Origin: Microcella indica | GTDB taxonomy: Bacteria > Actinomycetota > Actinomycetes > Actinomycetales > Microbacteriaceae | Direction of reading: 5' to 3' | DNA length: 64,000 nt | Assembly: GCF_013414345.1 (NCBI RefSeq) | Contig: NZ_CP058670.1 | Location: 1,302,001 to 1,366,000, forward strand | Part shown: in pieces, positions 46,750-54,853 of the stretch | Position numbering within the stretch: the stretch's first letter is position 1 | Layout: every line of letters starts with the position of its first letter | Notes under the pieces: model-generated | Told to the model about the DNA's origin: nothing | The model's database searches: none | Seen by the model: the letters and a program-made list of their open reading frames with translations, nothing else | Made by a program: the position numbers and the translations under genes

Positions 46750-47934
46750 ATGCGCGTCGACATCGTGACCAGGGAGTACCCACCGGAGGTCTACGGCGGG
46801 GCGGGTGTGCACGTGACCGAGCTCGTCCACGCCCTGCGCCGTCAGCTCGACGTGCGCGTGCGGTGTTTCGGCGCCCCGCGCGACGAGGAGGGCACCCAGT
46901 CGTACCTCGTGCCGGGCTCCCTGACCTCCGCGAATCCTGCGCTCGCGACGCTCGGCGTCGATCTGGCGATCGCGGAGGACGTCGCGGGCGCCGACCTCGT
47001 GCACTCGCACACCTGGTATGCGAACGCAGCGGGGGAGCTGGCGCAGATGCTCCATGGCATCCCGCACGTCGTCACGGCGCACAGCCTCGAGCCGCTGCGT
47101 CCCTGGAAGGCCGAGCAACTCGGCGGCGGCTACACCATCTCGCGATGGATCGAGCAAGGGGCCTTCGAGACGGCCGACGCCGTCGTCGCCGTGAGCGACG
47201 GGATGCGCCGCGACATACTACGCTGCTACCCGGGACTCGACGAGTCGCGGGTCTCGGTCATCCACAACGGTATCGATCTCGACCGGTGGCGCCGCGTCGA
47301 CGATCCGGAGGCCGTGCGCGCCCTCGGCATCGATCCCGACCGACCCTCCGTCGTCTTCGTGGGCCGCATCACCCGGCAGAAGGGGCTTCCCTACCTGCTC
47401 GCCGCGGCACGCCGGCTCCCACCCGAGGTGCAGCTCATCCTGTGCGCTGGCGCTCCGGACACCCCGCAGATCCTGGAGGAGGTCCGGGCAGGGGTCGCGT
47501 CCCTGCAGGAGGAGCGCTCGGGTGTCGTGTGGATCGACCAGATGCTGGGCATCCACGACCTCTCCGCCGTGCTCTCAAGCGCCACGACCTTCGTCTGCCC
47601 GAGCGTCTACGAGCCCCTCGGCATCGTGAATCTCGAGGCCATGGCCTGCGGCGCGCCCGTCGTGGGCACCGCCACGGGAGGCATTCCCGAGGTGGTCGAT
47701 GACGGCGTGACCGGCAGGCTCGTGCCGATCGACCAGGTGAACGATGGCTCGGGCACGCCCCTGGACCCCGAGCGCTTCATCGCCGATCTCGCCGCCGTCC
47801 TCACCGAGGTCGTGAGCGATCCCTCCGCCGCTGCCGCGATGGGCGCTGCCGGCCGGGATCGCGCCGAGAAGGAGTTCTCCTGGTCGAGCATCGCCGAGCG
47901 CACGAGCGCGCTCTACCGCAGCCTCGCGCACTAG
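46750..47934 (+). CDS. glgA: GT4 glycogen synthase / maltose-1-phosphate synthase
   Basis: A 394-residue GT-B glycosyltransferase of the actinobacterial GlgA/GlgM group. Seen: the N-terminal MRVDIVTREYPPEVYGGAGVH with the GGAG donor loop, VHSHTWYAN and VVTAHSLEPLRPWK, then the GT4 donor domain with VVFVGRITRQKGLPYLL, FVCPSVYEPLGIVNLEAMACG (E-x7-E) and GRLVPID. The mycobacterial homologue Rv1212c uses ADP-glucose mainly to make maltose 1-phosphate, so the product may be M1P rather than linear glucan; the sequence cannot decide. Divergent from glgC, which would supply ADP-glucose. Confidence 0.93.
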   Translation: MRVDIVTREYPPEVYGGAGVHVTELVHALRRQLDVRVRCFGAPRDEEGTQSYLVPGSLTSANPALATLGVDLAIAEDVAGADLVHSHTWYANAAGELAQMLHGIPHVVTAHSLEPLRPWKAEQLGGGYTISRWIEQGAFETADAVVAVSDGMRRDILRCYPGLDESRVSVIHNGIDLDRWRRVDDPEAVRALGIDPDRPSVVFVGRITRQKGLPYLLAAARRLPPEVQLILCAGAPDTPQILEEVRAGVASLQEERSGVVWIDQMLGIHDLSAVLSSATTFVCPSVYEPLGIVNLEAMACGAPVVGTATGGIPEVVDDGVTGRLVPIDQVNDGSGTPLDPERFIADLAAVLTEVVSDPSAAAAMGAAGRDRAEKEFSWSSIAERTSALYRSLAH

Positions 47935-47945
47935 TCCCCGTGCTC

Positions 47946-47951
47946 TACGCT
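47946..47951 (+). promoter_or_regulatory. -10 element of the ABC ATPase gene
   Basis: TACGCT ends 9 nt before ATG 47961, giving at most a 1-3 nt leader. Confidence 0.5.
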
Positions 47952-47960
47952 GGAGACATC

Positions 47961-48743
47961 ATGGCTGGCGTTCTGCACTTCGACGATGTCTCTCTCACGC
48001 GCGACGGCTCGGCGATCCTCTCCGACATCACGTGGCAGGTCGGCTCCGAGCAGCGCTGGGTCGTGCTCGGGCCCAACGGTGCCGGCAAGACGACCCTCCT
48101 GCAGCTCGCCTCCTCACTCCTGCACCCCTCGAGCGGCAGCGCGACCGTGCTCGACGAACGACTCGGGTCGAGCGACGTGTTCGAGCTGCGGCCGCGCATC
48201 GGCTTCGCCTCCACCGCGCTCGCGCGGCGCATCCCGCAGGACGAGCGCGTGCTCGATGTCGTCATGACGAGCGCGCATGCCGTCACGGGGCGATGGAACG
48301 AGAGCTACGACGACGTCGACGTTCGGCGCGCTCAGCGCGTGCTGCGCGAATGGCGCCTCGACTCGTTCGAGGACCGTCGCTTCGGCAGCCTCAGCGATGG
48401 TGAGCAGAAGCGCGTGCAGATCGCGCGCGCGATCATGACCGACCCCGAGCTGCTGCTGCTCGACGAGCCGGCCGCGAGCCTCGACCTCGGTGCTCGCGAA
48501 GAGCTGCTGCAGCTCCTCGGCGCCTATGCCTCCTCGACGGAGTCGCCCGCGATGGTCATGGTCACCCACCACGTGGAGGAGATCCCCGCGGGGTTCACCC
48601 ACGCGCTCCTCCTCACCGACGGCAGGATCACGGCGAGCGGCCCGCTCGCGGAGGTCATCACGAGCTCGGCGCTCACGAGCGCATTCGGCCTCGACCTCGT
48701 CGTGCAGCGCGACGGCGATCGCTTCACCGCGCGCGCCGCGTAG
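47961..48743 (+). CDS. ABC transporter-type ATP-binding protein (stand-alone)
   Basis: A 260-residue single ABC cassette. Walker [10 protein letters not shown] is at about 37-45, the signature is the variant [16 protein letters not shown], Walker B is [12 protein letters not shown] and the switch His lies in [11 protein letters not shown]. The overall type resembles the ModF/YhaQ-like or iron-transport cassettes used without an adjacent permease. No membrane or binding-protein gene is next to it, so its partner is unknown and it may not be a transporter. An upstream GTG at 47940 is in frame but lies before the -10 element. Confidence 0.88.
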   Translation: MAGVLHFDDVSLTRDGSAILSDITWQVGSEQRWVVLGPNGAGKTTLLQLASSLLHPSSGSATVLDERLGSSDVFELRPRIGFASTALARRIPQDERVLDVVMTSAHAVTGRWNESYDDVDVRRAQRVLREWRLDSFEDRRFGSLSDGEQKRVQIARAIMTDPELLLLDEPAASLDLGAREELLQLLGAYASSTESPAMVMVTHHVEEIPAGFTHALLLTDGRITASGPLAEVITSSALTSAFGLDLVVQRDGDRFTARAA

Positions 48744-48767
48744 CGCCCTCGCTCGCTCCTGCTCTGC

Positions 48768-48773
48768 TATCGT
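48768..48773 (+). promoter_or_regulatory. -10 element of rpmE2
   Basis: TATCGT, with a start expected near 48780 and a leader of about 90 nt before ATG 48872. The leader contains GAGAC-CCCT-GTCTC (48808-48821), a 5-bp stem with tetraloop, and TGGC-GCGGC-GCCA shortly before it. Confidence 0.5.
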
Positions 48774-48871
48774 TGACCCTTGGCTCTGCCGCTGGCGCGG
48801 CGCCACCGAGACCCCTGTCTCACCCCAGACCTGCAGCACCTCGACCTCGAATGAACACAAGGACAACGAGC

Positions 48872-49120
48872 ATGAAGACTGACATCCACCCCGAGTACGC
48901 GCCGGTGGTCTTCCGCGACCTGGCGTCGGGCGAGACCTTCCTGACCCGCTCCACGGTCAGCAGCGAGAAGACGATCGAGCTCGACGGCGAGACCTACCCC
49001 GTCATCGACGTCGAGATCTCCTCCGCGTCGCACCCGTTCTACACGGGCAAGCAGCGCATCCTCGACAGCGCCGGCCGCGTCGAGAAGTTCAACCAGCGCT
49101 TCAAGGGCTTCGGCAACTAG
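48872..49120 (+). CDS. rpmE2: 50S ribosomal protein L31, type B (zinc-independent)
   Basis: An 82-residue L31 beginning [28 protein letters not shown], with [35 protein letters not shown]. It has no cysteine, so it is the type B paralogue that does not bind zinc; in many bacteria the type B copy is induced by zinc shortage through Zur. I see no clear Zur box. The ATG has AAGGAC about 8 nt upstream. A strong terminator follows. Confidence 0.96.
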   Translation: MKTDIHPEYAPVVFRDLASGETFLTRSTVSSEKTIELDGETYPVIDVEISSASHPFYTGKQRILDSAGRVEKFNQRFKGFGN

Positions 49121-49139
49121 CCTCGGCACACCAGTTGCA

Positions 49140-49171
49140 CGAAGGGTCCCGTCGACAGACGGGACCCTTCG
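49140..49171. terminator. Bidirectional terminator after rpmE2
   Basis: A perfect 14-bp stem (CGAAGGGTCCCGTC with GACGGGACCCTTCG) and GACA loop, placed between the convergent rpmE2 and exonuclease genes; the downstream bases begin TCGTTG. Confidence 0.9.
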
Positions 49172-49210
49172 TCGTTGCAGGGGCACTGGGTGCGCGATCG
49201 CACCCCCGGC

Positions 49211-49903
49211 TTACGACAGACGGACGGGCCACCCGCGGTCGGCCGTGAAGTGCTGGTCGCGCTGCGTGCGCATGTAGTCCTCGAAGCTGTCGGCCTGGGT
49301 GTCGTGCCACGCGATCTGGGTGGCGTGCAGCCCCTCGAGCGTGTCGGGCATGGCAGCGGAGTGCTGCGCGACGATCGCGCGGGCCACGTGGCCTGCCGCG
49401 ATCGCGTCGATACTCGCGTCGTGCGCACCGTCGAGAAGCACGCCGTAGTGGGCGCACGCGGCCTCGAGAGTGCGCTTGCCGCGTCGGTAGCGGTCCACCG
49501 CCTTGTCGATCACGAGGGGATCGATGACGGGGGCGGGGGCGACGAGCGGCTCGAGGCCGTGCCGCACAGCCTCGTGAGCGAGGAGCGTCAAGTCGTACGG
49601 CGCGTTGTAGACGACGAGGGGGAGCCCACGGTCGAGCACCGAGCGCAGCTCGACCAGCACCTCGGCGACGACCTCCGAGGCAGGGCGCCCCTCGGCGCGT
49701 GCCCGTTCGGTCGTGATGCCGTGGACGGCGGCGGCCCCCTCCGGTATCTCGATGCCGGGGTCGGCCATCCATGACCGCGAGGAGACGACGGCTCCCGCGG
49801 TGTCGAGCACCCCGACGTACGCCGTCACGATGCGCGACGTGCGCACGTCGACGCCCGTCGTCTCGAGGTCGAACACGGCGAGGTCGCGCAGCAGATCGGT
49901 CAC
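49211..49903 (-). CDS. DnaQ-like 3'-5' exonuclease
   Basis: A 230-residue DEDD-superfamily exonuclease resembling the epsilon proofreading subunit. ExoI motif LAVFDLETTGVDVRTSRIV carries the DxE pair, ExoII lies in YNAPYDLTLLAHEA and ExoIII in DGAHDASIDAIAAGHV, with His and Asp in the expected H-x4-D order (DEDDh type). There is no UvrC-like GIY-YIG extension. The GTG start at 49903 is 6 nt after a minus-strand TAGGCT that begins with the treS stop codon. It may work in proofreading with DnaE or in repair; the precise role is not fixed. Confidence 0.93.
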   Translation of the reverse strand: MTDLLRDLAVFDLETTGVDVRTSRIVTAYVGVLDTAGAVVSSRSWMADPGIEIPEGAAAVHGITTERARAEGRPASEVVAEVLVELRSVLDRGLPLVVYNAPYDLTLLAHEAVRHGLEPLVAPAPVIDPLVIDKAVDRYRRGKRTLEAACAHYGVLLDGAHDASIDAIAAGHVARAIVAQHSAAMPDTLEGLHATQIAWHDTQADSFEDYMRTQRDQHFTADRGWPVRLS

Positions 49904-49909
49904 GCGGCA

Positions 49910-49915
49910 AGCCTA
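49910..49915 (-). promoter_or_regulatory. Leaderless -10 element of the exonuclease gene, overlapping the treS stop
   Basis: On the minus strand TAGGCT starts with the TAG of treS and ends 6 nt before GTG 49903. Confidence 0.65.
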
Positions 49916-51634
49916 GGCGGGGGCTGCGACACTCCGTTCGCCGACATGCAGCCAGTAGAAGTTCTGACTGCCGAGGGTGAGCGTGAGCCGCCCGTCCTCC
50001 CCGATCGTGGGGAAGGCGGAGCCGCCGAAGAGGTCGGAGAGCGCACGACCCTCGAACCCGGGCAGATCGACCGTCACGGAGACGGGATTGTGGGCGAACG
50101 AGAAGACGCACAGGATGCGCTCGGCGGGATCGCCGAGCTGGCTGCCGGAGCCTTCGTACTCTCGCACGAACGCGAGCACGGACTCGTGATCGGTCTCGAG
50201 CACGCGCATCGTGCCCAGACCGAAGGTCGGGTGGGCCTTGCGAACGTGGATGACGTTGCGGATCCAGTGCAGGAGCGATCGCGGCTGGGCGAGCATGCTC
50301 TCGACGTTGATCTGGTTGTAGTGGTAGACGAGCGACTGCACGACGGGGAGGTAGAGCTTGCCTGGATCGGCGTGCGAGAAGCCCGCATTGCGGTCGGGCG
50401 TCCACTGCATGGGCGTGCGCGAGCTGTCGCGGTCGGGGAGCCAGATGTTGTCGCCCATGCCGATCTCGTCTCCGTAGTACAGGAACGGGCTGCCGGGAAG
50501 GGCGAAGAGGAGCGCGTGCGCGAGCTCCAGCTCGGCCCGCGAGTTGTCGAGCAGGGGAGCCAGGCGACGGCGAATACCGATGTTGGCGCGCATCCGGGGG
50601 TCGTATGCGTACCAGCCGTACATGGCCTGCCGATACTCCTCGCTCACCATCTCGAGGGTGAGCTCGTCGTGATTGCGCAGGAAGACGCCCCAGGCGCTGC
50701 CGGGAGGCGCTGCGGTCTCCTCGCCGAGCTGACGCTGCAGCTCGGTCGCCTGCTGCGAGCGCAGCGCGTAGAAGATACGGGGCATGACCGGGAAGTCGAA
50801 GGCCATGTGGCACTCCGGCTCCTCTGCGGTGCCGAAGAACTCGGCCACCTCCGTGGGCCACTGGTTCGCCTCGGCGATGAGGACGCGGCCCGGGTACTCG
50901 GTGTCGACCATCGTGCGCAGCTTCTTGACGAAGTCGTGCGTGGCCGGCTCGCCCTCGCCGTTGCCCCCGTCAGTCTCGTAGAGGTAGGGGATGGCGTCGA
51001 GGCGGAAACCGTCGACCCCCAGATCCGCCCAGAAACGGAGCACGTCGAAGATCTCCTCGTGCACCTTCGGGTTCTCGAAGTTGAGGTCGGGCTGGTGCGA
51101 GAAGAAGCGGTGGAAGTAGAACTGTCGGCGCTCGGCGTCGAATGCCCAGTTCGACTCTTCCGTGTCGACGAAGATGATGCGGATGTCCTCGTACTTCTCG
51201 TCGGTGTCGCTCCACACGTAGTAGTCGCCGTACGGCCCCTCGGGGTCCTCTCGAGAGGCGATGAACCACGGATGCTGGTCGGAGGTGTGGTTGATGACGA
51301 GGTCGATGACGATGCGCATGTTGCGCTCGTGGGCCTTGGTGACGAGCTCGCGGAACTCGTCGATCGTGCCGAACTCGGGCAGCACCGCGGTGTAGTCGCT
51401 CACGTCATAGCCGCCGTCGCGCAACGGCGACTGGAAGAACGGCGGCAGCCACAGCGCGTCGACGCCGAGCCACTGCAGATAGTCGAGCTTGGAGATGAGG
51501 CCGGCGAGGTCGCCCGTGCCGTCGCCGTTGCCGTCGACGAAGGAGCGCACCATGACCTCGTAGAACACGCTCCGGCGATGCCAGTTCGGGTCGAGGGTCA
51601 GGCCGGGAAGGGTGATCGGTGCAGTGAAGTTCAC
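49913..51634 (-). CDS. treS: Maltose alpha-D-glucosyltransferase / trehalose synthase
   Basis: A 573-residue GH13 enzyme that interconverts maltose and trehalose. Seen: WHRRSVFYEVMVRSFVDGNGDGTGDL (the TreS N-terminus), VIDLVINHTSDQHPWF, nucleophile Asp in DGFRLDAIPYLYE, acid/base Glu in RVLIAEANQWP, transition-state Asp in FLRNHDELTLEM, and PFLYYGDEIGMGDNIWLPDR. The length matches stand-alone TreS; there is no fused maltokinase domain and no pep2 beside it. GTG 51634 has GAGGAG 4-5 nt upstream. With glgC and glgA in the window it links trehalose to alpha-glucan metabolism. Confidence 0.96.
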   Translation of the reverse strand: MNFTAPITLPGLTLDPNWHRRSVFYEVMVRSFVDGNGDGTGDLAGLISKLDYLQWLGVDALWLPPFFQSPLRDGGYDVSDYTAVLPEFGTIDEFRELVTKAHERNMRIVIDLVINHTSDQHPWFIASREDPEGPYGDYYVWSDTDEKYEDIRIIFVDTEESNWAFDAERRQFYFHRFFSHQPDLNFENPKVHEEIFDVLRFWADLGVDGFRLDAIPYLYETDGGNGEGEPATHDFVKKLRTMVDTEYPGRVLIAEANQWPTEVAEFFGTAEEPECHMAFDFPVMPRIFYALRSQQATELQRQLGEETAAPPGSAWGVFLRNHDELTLEMVSEEYRQAMYGWYAYDPRMRANIGIRRRLAPLLDNSRAELELAHALLFALPGSPFLYYGDEIGMGDNIWLPDRDSSRTPMQWTPDRNAGFSHADPGKLYLPVVQSLVYHYNQINVESMLAQPRSLLHWIRNVIHVRKAHPTFGLGTMRVLETDHESVLAFVREYEGSGSQLGDPAERILCVFSFAHNPVSVTVDLPGFEGRALSDLFGGSAFPTIGEDGRLTLTLGSQNFYWLHVGERSVAAPA

Positions 51635-51714
51635 AACGCTCCTCGGCGCCGGGGGCGGACAGTGATCACCACTGTAGACCGCGTCGACAACCGGTTCCAC
51701 ATGCCAGGCCGACC

Positions 51715-51720
51715 TAGACT
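51715..51720 (+). promoter_or_regulatory. Leaderless -10 element of the alpha/beta hydrolase gene
   Basis: TAGACT ends 7 nt before ATG 51728. Confidence 0.7.
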
Positions 51721-51727
51721 GATCGGG

Positions 51728-52612
51728 ATGTCCGCCCCGTCTCCCTACGCCGCCTCGCTCGCGCGCATTCCCCGCCGCGATCGCGCGCTCGACGTGCTCG
51801 GTTCGCGCACGCACCTCGTCGAGTACGGCCCCGCCGAGGCGCAGCGCACGCTCGTGCTCGTCCACGGTTTCCGCGGCGACCACCACGGCTTGGAGCCGGT
51901 CATCGCGCATCTGCCCGAGTTCCGCATCCTCTCGCCCGATCTGCCCGGCTTCGGCCTTTCGGCGCCGCTCGAGGGCCGAGCGCACGACATCGCCTCCTAC
52001 GCCGCCTGGCTCGACGCGCTCCTGGAGGAACTGGGAATCCGCGGTGAAGCGGTCGTCCTCGGCCATTCGTTCGGGTCGATCGTCGCGAGCGCCGCGGTCG
52101 CGAGCGGCACTCCCACGCCCCACCTCGTTCTCGTGAACCCGATCGGCGCACCAGCCCTCTCCGGCCCTCGGGGAGTGCTCACGAGGCTCGCCGTGGCCTT
52201 CTACCGCGCGGGCGCCGCCCTGCCCAGCCGCCTCGGCTTCGCCGTCCTCCGCAGCAGAGCCGTGACGCGCATCATGAGCGTGACGATGGCGAAGACGCGC
52301 GATCGCGCTCTGCGCCGCTGGATCCACTCTGAGCACGACCGCTATTTCTCGGGCTTCGCCACGCGTGACATGCTGCTCGAGGCCTTCCGCGCCTCGGTCT
52401 CGCACGACGTCTCCGAGTTCGCGGCCGACATCGCATCGCCCACCCTCCTCATCGCCGCCGTCGACGATGACATCACGCCGATCACGCGCCAGCGCGAGCT
52501 CGTCGCGCTGTTTCCCGACGCCCGCCTCGTGGAGATTCCCGATGTCGGCCACCTCATCCACTACGAGACGCCCGAGGCCGCCGCCTCGGCGATCCGCGAG
52601 TTCCTCGCGTGA
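51728..52612 (+). CDS. Alpha/beta hydrolase
   Basis: A 294-residue alpha/beta-hydrolase fold enzyme. Oxyanion region LVLVHGFRGDHHG, nucleophile elbow GHSFGS (Ser about 114), catalytic Asp probably in AAVDDDITP and His in PDVGHLIHYE near the C-terminus. There is no signal peptide. A basic, helical middle (about 150-205) forms the lid. The substrate is unknown. It overlaps the next gene by 4 nt (GTGA), so it is probably co-translated with the glycosyltransferase, which may hint at a lipid or glycolipid substrate. Confidence 0.92.
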   Translation: MSAPSPYAASLARIPRRDRALDVLGSRTHLVEYGPAEAQRTLVLVHGFRGDHHGLEPVIAHLPEFRILSPDLPGFGLSAPLEGRAHDIASYAAWLDALLEELGIRGEAVVLGHSFGSIVASAAVASGTPTPHLVLVNPIGAPALSGPRGVLTRLAVAFYRAGAALPSRLGFAVLRSRAVTRIMSVTMAKTRDRALRRWIHSEHDRYFSGFATRDMLLEAFRASVSHDVSEFAADIASPTLLIAAVDDDITPITRQRELVALFPDARLVEIPDVGHLIHYETPEAAASAIREFLA

Positions 52613-53700
52613 AGATCGTCGTCGACTGCCGATACGTGCGCTTCCCGCGCCACGACGGCATCAGCCGGTTCACAGCCGGCATCGTGGATGCTCTGCGCCC
52701 GCTCCTGCGCGACTCGGAGTCACTCGACCTGCTCATCAGCGATGAGCGTCAACTCGCGATGCTGCCCGAGGGTCTTCCCTGGCATCGCGTGAGCGGGCCG
52801 ACGAGTGCCCGGGAGCCTCTCGTCGCCCGTCAGGTGAACCGCCTCGAGCCCGACGTGGTGTTCTCGCCCATGCAGACGATGGGCGCGCTCGGCCGCCGCT
52901 ACCCGCTCGTGCTGACCCTGCACGACCTCATCTACTACGCGCACCCCACACCGCCGCGTGATCTGCCGTGGCCCGTGCGGCTGGGCTGGCGCCTGTACCA
53001 CCTGGCGTGGTGGCCGCAGCGACTGCTGCTGAACCGCGCGGACGCCGTCGTGACCGTGAGCGAGACGACGCGTGCGCTCATGCTCGAGCACCGCCTCACG
53101 CGGCGCGCGATCACCGTCGTGCCGAACGCGGCCGAGCGCCCCGCGGGCGTCAAGCCGCGCATCCGCCCCGAGGGCATCGAGCTCGTCTACATGGGCTCGT
53201 TCATGCCGTACAAGGGTGTCGAGACGCTCGTGGCGGCGCTGCACCTCCTCCCGGGAGCGCGGCTGCACCTGCTGAGCCGCATCCGCCCCGGCGACCGCGC
53301 GCGCCTCGAGGCGGCCGCCCCTGCGGGAGCGCTCGTCGTCCACGACGGCGTCAGCGACGAGGAGTACGCGGACCTGCTCGACCGGGCCGCGGCACTCGTG
53401 AGCGCCTCCCGCGACGAGGGTTTCGGCATCCCGCTCGTCGAGGCGATGGGGCGCGGCACGCCCGTCGTCGTGAGCGACATCCCGATCTTCCGCGAGATCG
53501 GCGGCGAGACCGCGCTGTATGCGGCGGTCGGGGATGCTCAGGCCGTCGCCGCCCGCATCACCGAGCTGCTCGAGCCGGGGGAGTGGGAGCGCCGCTCCGC
53601 CGCCGCACCCGCCGAGGCTGCACGCTTCGACTGGGGCCGATCGGCGGCCGTGCTGATCGAACTGCTGCGCGCGCAGGCCGCTCGTGGTCGCGAGTCCTGA
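52609..53700 (+). CDS. GT4 family glycosyltransferase
   Basis: A 363-residue GT-B glycosyltransferase. The N-terminal acceptor domain begins MKIVVDCRYVRFPRHDGISRFTAGIV and includes LVLTLHDLIYYAHP. The C-terminal nucleotide-sugar domain contains LVYMGSFMPYKGVETLVAAL, VSASRDEGFGIPLVEAMGRGTPVV (E-x7-E motif) and IFREIGGETALY. This resembles WbpY/MtfB-like mannosyltransferases. It is soluble or peripheral. The partner hydrolase gene overlaps it by 4 nt. Donor and acceptor are not predictable. Confidence 0.93.
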   Translation: MKIVVDCRYVRFPRHDGISRFTAGIVDALRPLLRDSESLDLLISDERQLAMLPEGLPWHRVSGPTSAREPLVARQVNRLEPDVVFSPMQTMGALGRRYPLVLTLHDLIYYAHPTPPRDLPWPVRLGWRLYHLAWWPQRLLLNRADAVVTVSETTRALMLEHRLTRRAITVVPNAAERPAGVKPRIRPEGIELVYMGSFMPYKGVETLVAALHLLPGARLHLLSRIRPGDRARLEAAAPAGALVVHDGVSDEEYADLLDRAAALVSASRDEGFGIPLVEAMGRGTPVVVSDIPIFREIGGETALYAAVGDAQAVAARITELLEPGEWERRSAAAPAEAARFDWGRSAAVLIELLRAQAARGRES

Positions 53701-53704
53701 GCGC

Positions 53705-54169
53705 TCAGCGCGTGCCGATCGCGGCGAGGAGGCCGCCGGACCAGTCGACGAGCTGCTGAGGCGCGGCCGGGAACACGTCGTTCGCACTGCCCGCGGCCGA
53801 CCACACGGTCGAGTAGCGCAGAAGGTCGCGGTCGACGACCGTGCGCACGGGCGCCGGGTGCCCGATCGGGGGCACTCCTCCGATGGAGTAGCCCGTGGCG
53901 CGCTTGACGGTCGCCGCATCCGCCTTCTCGATGCGCGCTCCCAGTACCACTCCGAGTGCCGCGAGGTCTGCCCGATTGTCCCCAGACACGAGAGCGAGCA
54001 CGGGTTCGTCGTCGGCGAGGAAGACGAGCGACTTCACGATCGCGCCGACCTCGCAGCCCACGGCAGCCGCAGCGTCGGCGGCCGTGTGGGTCGAGTCGGG
54101 CATCCGCTGCGGTGCCAGGCCCAGGTGGGCGGTCGCCGCGGCGAAGCGCTCCGCACCCGACGCGGCCAT
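53705..54169 (-). CDS. YbaK/ProX-family aminoacyl-tRNA editing domain protein
   Basis: A 154-residue free-standing trans-editing protein of the YbaK/INS superfamily, which deacylates mischarged tRNAs. Conserved Lys in GAIVKSLVFLADDEPVLAL, LALVSGDNRAD, and the late motif TGYSIGGVPPIGHPAPVRTVVD, typical of the group. The ATG overlaps the stop of the preceding minus-strand phosphatase by one base (TGATG). Which tRNA it edits (Cys-tRNA-Pro or Ala-tRNA-Pro are usual) is not determined. Confidence 0.93.
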   Translation of the reverse strand: MAASGAERFAAATAHLGLAPQRMPDSTHTAADAAAAVGCEVGAIVKSLVFLADDEPVLALVSGDNRADLAALGVVLGARIEKADAATVKRATGYSIGGVPPIGHPAPVRTVVDRDLLRYSTVWSAAGSANDVFPAAPQQLVDWSGGLLAAIGTR

Positions 54170-54813
54170 CAGGAGGCGCTCCGAGCGTCGTCCTCCCGAT
54201 GGGCGAGCGGGTTCTGGTCGAGGAAGTCCTCCGCGAAGGGGAAGATCGACTGCTCGTCGAGCGGATCGTCGAAGCGCACGAGCTCGAGACCGGCGTCGGC
54301 GTGCAGGAACGAGTGCACCGAACCGTTGGTGATCGGCTCGCGATGACGGCCAGGCGCGACCGCTTCCAGCACGCTGCGGATCACACCGCCATGCGCGACG
54401 ACGATGATCGACTCGCCCGGATGCTCGGCCGCGAGCCGGTGCAGCGCGGCGACGATGCGCTCGCCCACCGCCTCGCGCGACTCGCGCCCCGGCACCTGGA
54501 CACCCTCGGGAAAGCGCTCGTCGAGCTCGGCACCCGTGAGTCCCTCGGCCTCGCCGTAGTTGCGCTCGACGAAGGCGCCATCGAGCTCGGGATCGGCGAG
54601 CCCCGCCTCCTCGGCGATGAGCCGTGCCGTCTCGGCGGCCCGCACGAGCGGCGAGGCGACGATGCGGCTCCAGGCTCGGCCCGCGACCACACGGCCCGCG
54701 GCCCGTGCCTGCTCGCGCCCCGTGTCATTGAGGGGGATGTCGGTGGATCCCTGAATGCGCCGAGCGCGGTTCCAGTCGGTCTCGCCGTGGCGCACGAGCG
54801 CGAACGCAGTCAC
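54169..54813 (-). CDS. Histidine phosphatase family protein
   Basis: A 214-residue enzyme of the phosphoglycerate-mutase-like histidine phosphatase superfamily. The phosphohistidine motif FALVRHGETDWN is at the N-terminus, with IQGSTDIPLNDTGREQA, RIVASPLVRAAETARLIAEE and the second His in IIVVAHGGVIRSV. The set RHGETDWN...GSTDIPLNDTG fits small-molecule phosphatases such as GpgP or CobC-like proteins; the substrate is open. GTG start at 54813. Co-transcribed with ybaK. Confidence 0.92.
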   Translation of the reverse strand: MTAFALVRHGETDWNRARRIQGSTDIPLNDTGREQARAAGRVVAGRAWSRIVASPLVRAAETARLIAEEAGLADPELDGAFVERNYGEAEGLTGAELDERFPEGVQVPGRESREAVGERIVAALHRLAAEHPGESIIVVAHGGVIRSVLEAVAPGRHREPITNGSVHSFLHADAGLELVRFDDPLDEQSIFPFAEDFLDQNPLAHREDDARSAS

Positions 54814-54853
54814 GCAACTCCCTCCGCCGGTCGGCGAAGGTCGCGCGCACCGG

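Noticed and set aside
49946-51727. Long plus-strand N-terminal extension of the alpha/beta hydrolase across treS
   Set aside because: The hydrolase is complete from ATG 51728 with a well-spaced -10; the extension is antisense to treS and has no domain.
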